This document shows positions 5,972 to 6,279 of a stretch of DNA of 6,279 nucleotides, one piece after another. Each line of letters opens with the position of its first letter. The first letter of the stretch is position 1. Source of the stretch: Saprospiraceae bacterium (GTDB taxonomy: Bacteria; Bacteroidota; Bacteroidia; Chitinophagales; Saprospiraceae); NCBI GenBank assembly GCA_023300255.1, contig JALZWC010000768.1, positions 1 to 6,279 of the forward strand. Direction: 5' to 3'. The notes beneath the pieces are model-generated. The model saw only the letters and a program-made list of their open reading frames with translations. It did not search any database and was not told the origin of the DNA. A program made the translations under genes and the position numbers.

Positions 5972-6279
5972 TTATTTCTTAACCATTCCTTTTATTTTCT
6001 TAGATAATGCCTCATAATCCTTAGGAGAAACGCTATGTGCATCTCCACTCATTCTAGCACTTCCTACTGCAAAATCAAACGCTTCCCAAGCTCCAAATTC
6101 TCCAGTAGAAGTAGCAATCGTACTACCATCTTTTTCAATGATCCATTCACCAGCTCCTTCTGTGCAGCAAATACCATCTCCAAAAGCATCATAGATAATA
6201 AAAGTATAAATGCCTAAAGGTAAATCTAATTCTACTGAAATTACTTCTCCTGCTATACCATCTTGAAATGGTCCCCATG
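5972..6279 (-). CDS. 3' end of a gene encoding a protein with a YDAFGDGICC-type extracellular domain
   Basis: The minus-strand frame is open from the right edge to a TAA at 5972-5974 and gives the last 101 residues of a protein whose start is outside the window. Visible residues begin WGPFQDGIAGEV, followed by a LPLGIYTFIIYDAF segment, GDGICC (motif DNA 6164-6193) and GEWIIEKDGSTIA. This is the same domain as residues 462-569 of the protease at 723-3017 (TIYDAFGDGICC, GEYNVTDAAGTTL). After the domain, about 30 residues follow, ending in the basic KKIKGMVKK. No T9SS tail is visible. The gene is convergent with the GNAT gene, 99 bases away. Its full function cannot be told from this part; the codon pattern and the domain match make the frame secure. 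Confidence 0.85.
   Translation of the reverse strand, partial: WGPFQDGIAGEVISVELDLPLGIYTFIIYDAFGDGICCTEGAGEWIIEKDGSTIATSTGEFGAWEAFDFAVGSARMSGDAHSVSPKDYEALSKKIKGMVKK

Noticed and set aside
6035..6217. Plus-strand frame of 60 codons at the right end
   Set aside because: It lies opposite the minus-strand partial gene, whose frame is open throughout and encodes a recognised domain; the Ser/Thr-rich plus frame is its shadow.

Overview
The window looks like AT-rich chromosomal DNA from a member of the Bacteroidota. The signs are a type IX secretion (T9SS) type A sorting domain at the end of the first large protein, promoter-like TTG/TTTG...TAnnTTTG elements, no clear Shine-Dalgarno sites before the starts, and an outer-membrane-type lipoprotein with acidic residues after its lipid cysteine. 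Gene style resembles Saprospiria or Flavobacteriia, but the sequence alone does not fix the genus.

Layout. (1) 1-722 holds no gene I can support. Its left edge carries a short array of REP-like palindromes (13-106). It then has a promoter-like element (184-215) and several inverted repeats, two of them strong (258-280 and 530-566). (2) 723-3017 (+) encodes a secreted, multidomain M43 (pappalysin-like) zinc metalloprotease. Its domain order is signal peptide, protease, five cysteine-rich 27-residue repeats, a YDAFGDGICC domain, Fn3 and a T9SS tail. (3) 3018-3332 is a spacer with a nested inverted-repeat element, a strong intrinsic terminator and a promoter for the next gene. (4) 3333-5231 (+) encodes a DUF3604 lipoprotein with a PHP-like metal-site pattern. 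It is followed 17 bases later by a GNAT acetyltransferase (5249-5872, +), probably in the same transcript. (5) A hairpin with a T-rich tail (5902-5952) separates this pair from a convergent gene on the minus strand. (6) That gene (5972 to beyond 6279) is visible only as its last 101 codons and carries the same YDAFGDGICC-type domain as the protease.

How they fit together. The protease is a stand-alone exported enzyme, closed off by its own terminator. The DUF3604 protein and the acetyltransferase form a separate two-gene unit of unknown pathway. The partial minus-strand gene shares a domain with the protease, so the locus may hold a small set of extracellular proteins. I see no phage, CRISPR, transposase, tRNA or rRNA genes. 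The least explained parts are the hairpin-rich leader before the protease, the repeat elements, and the shared YDAFGDGICC domain.
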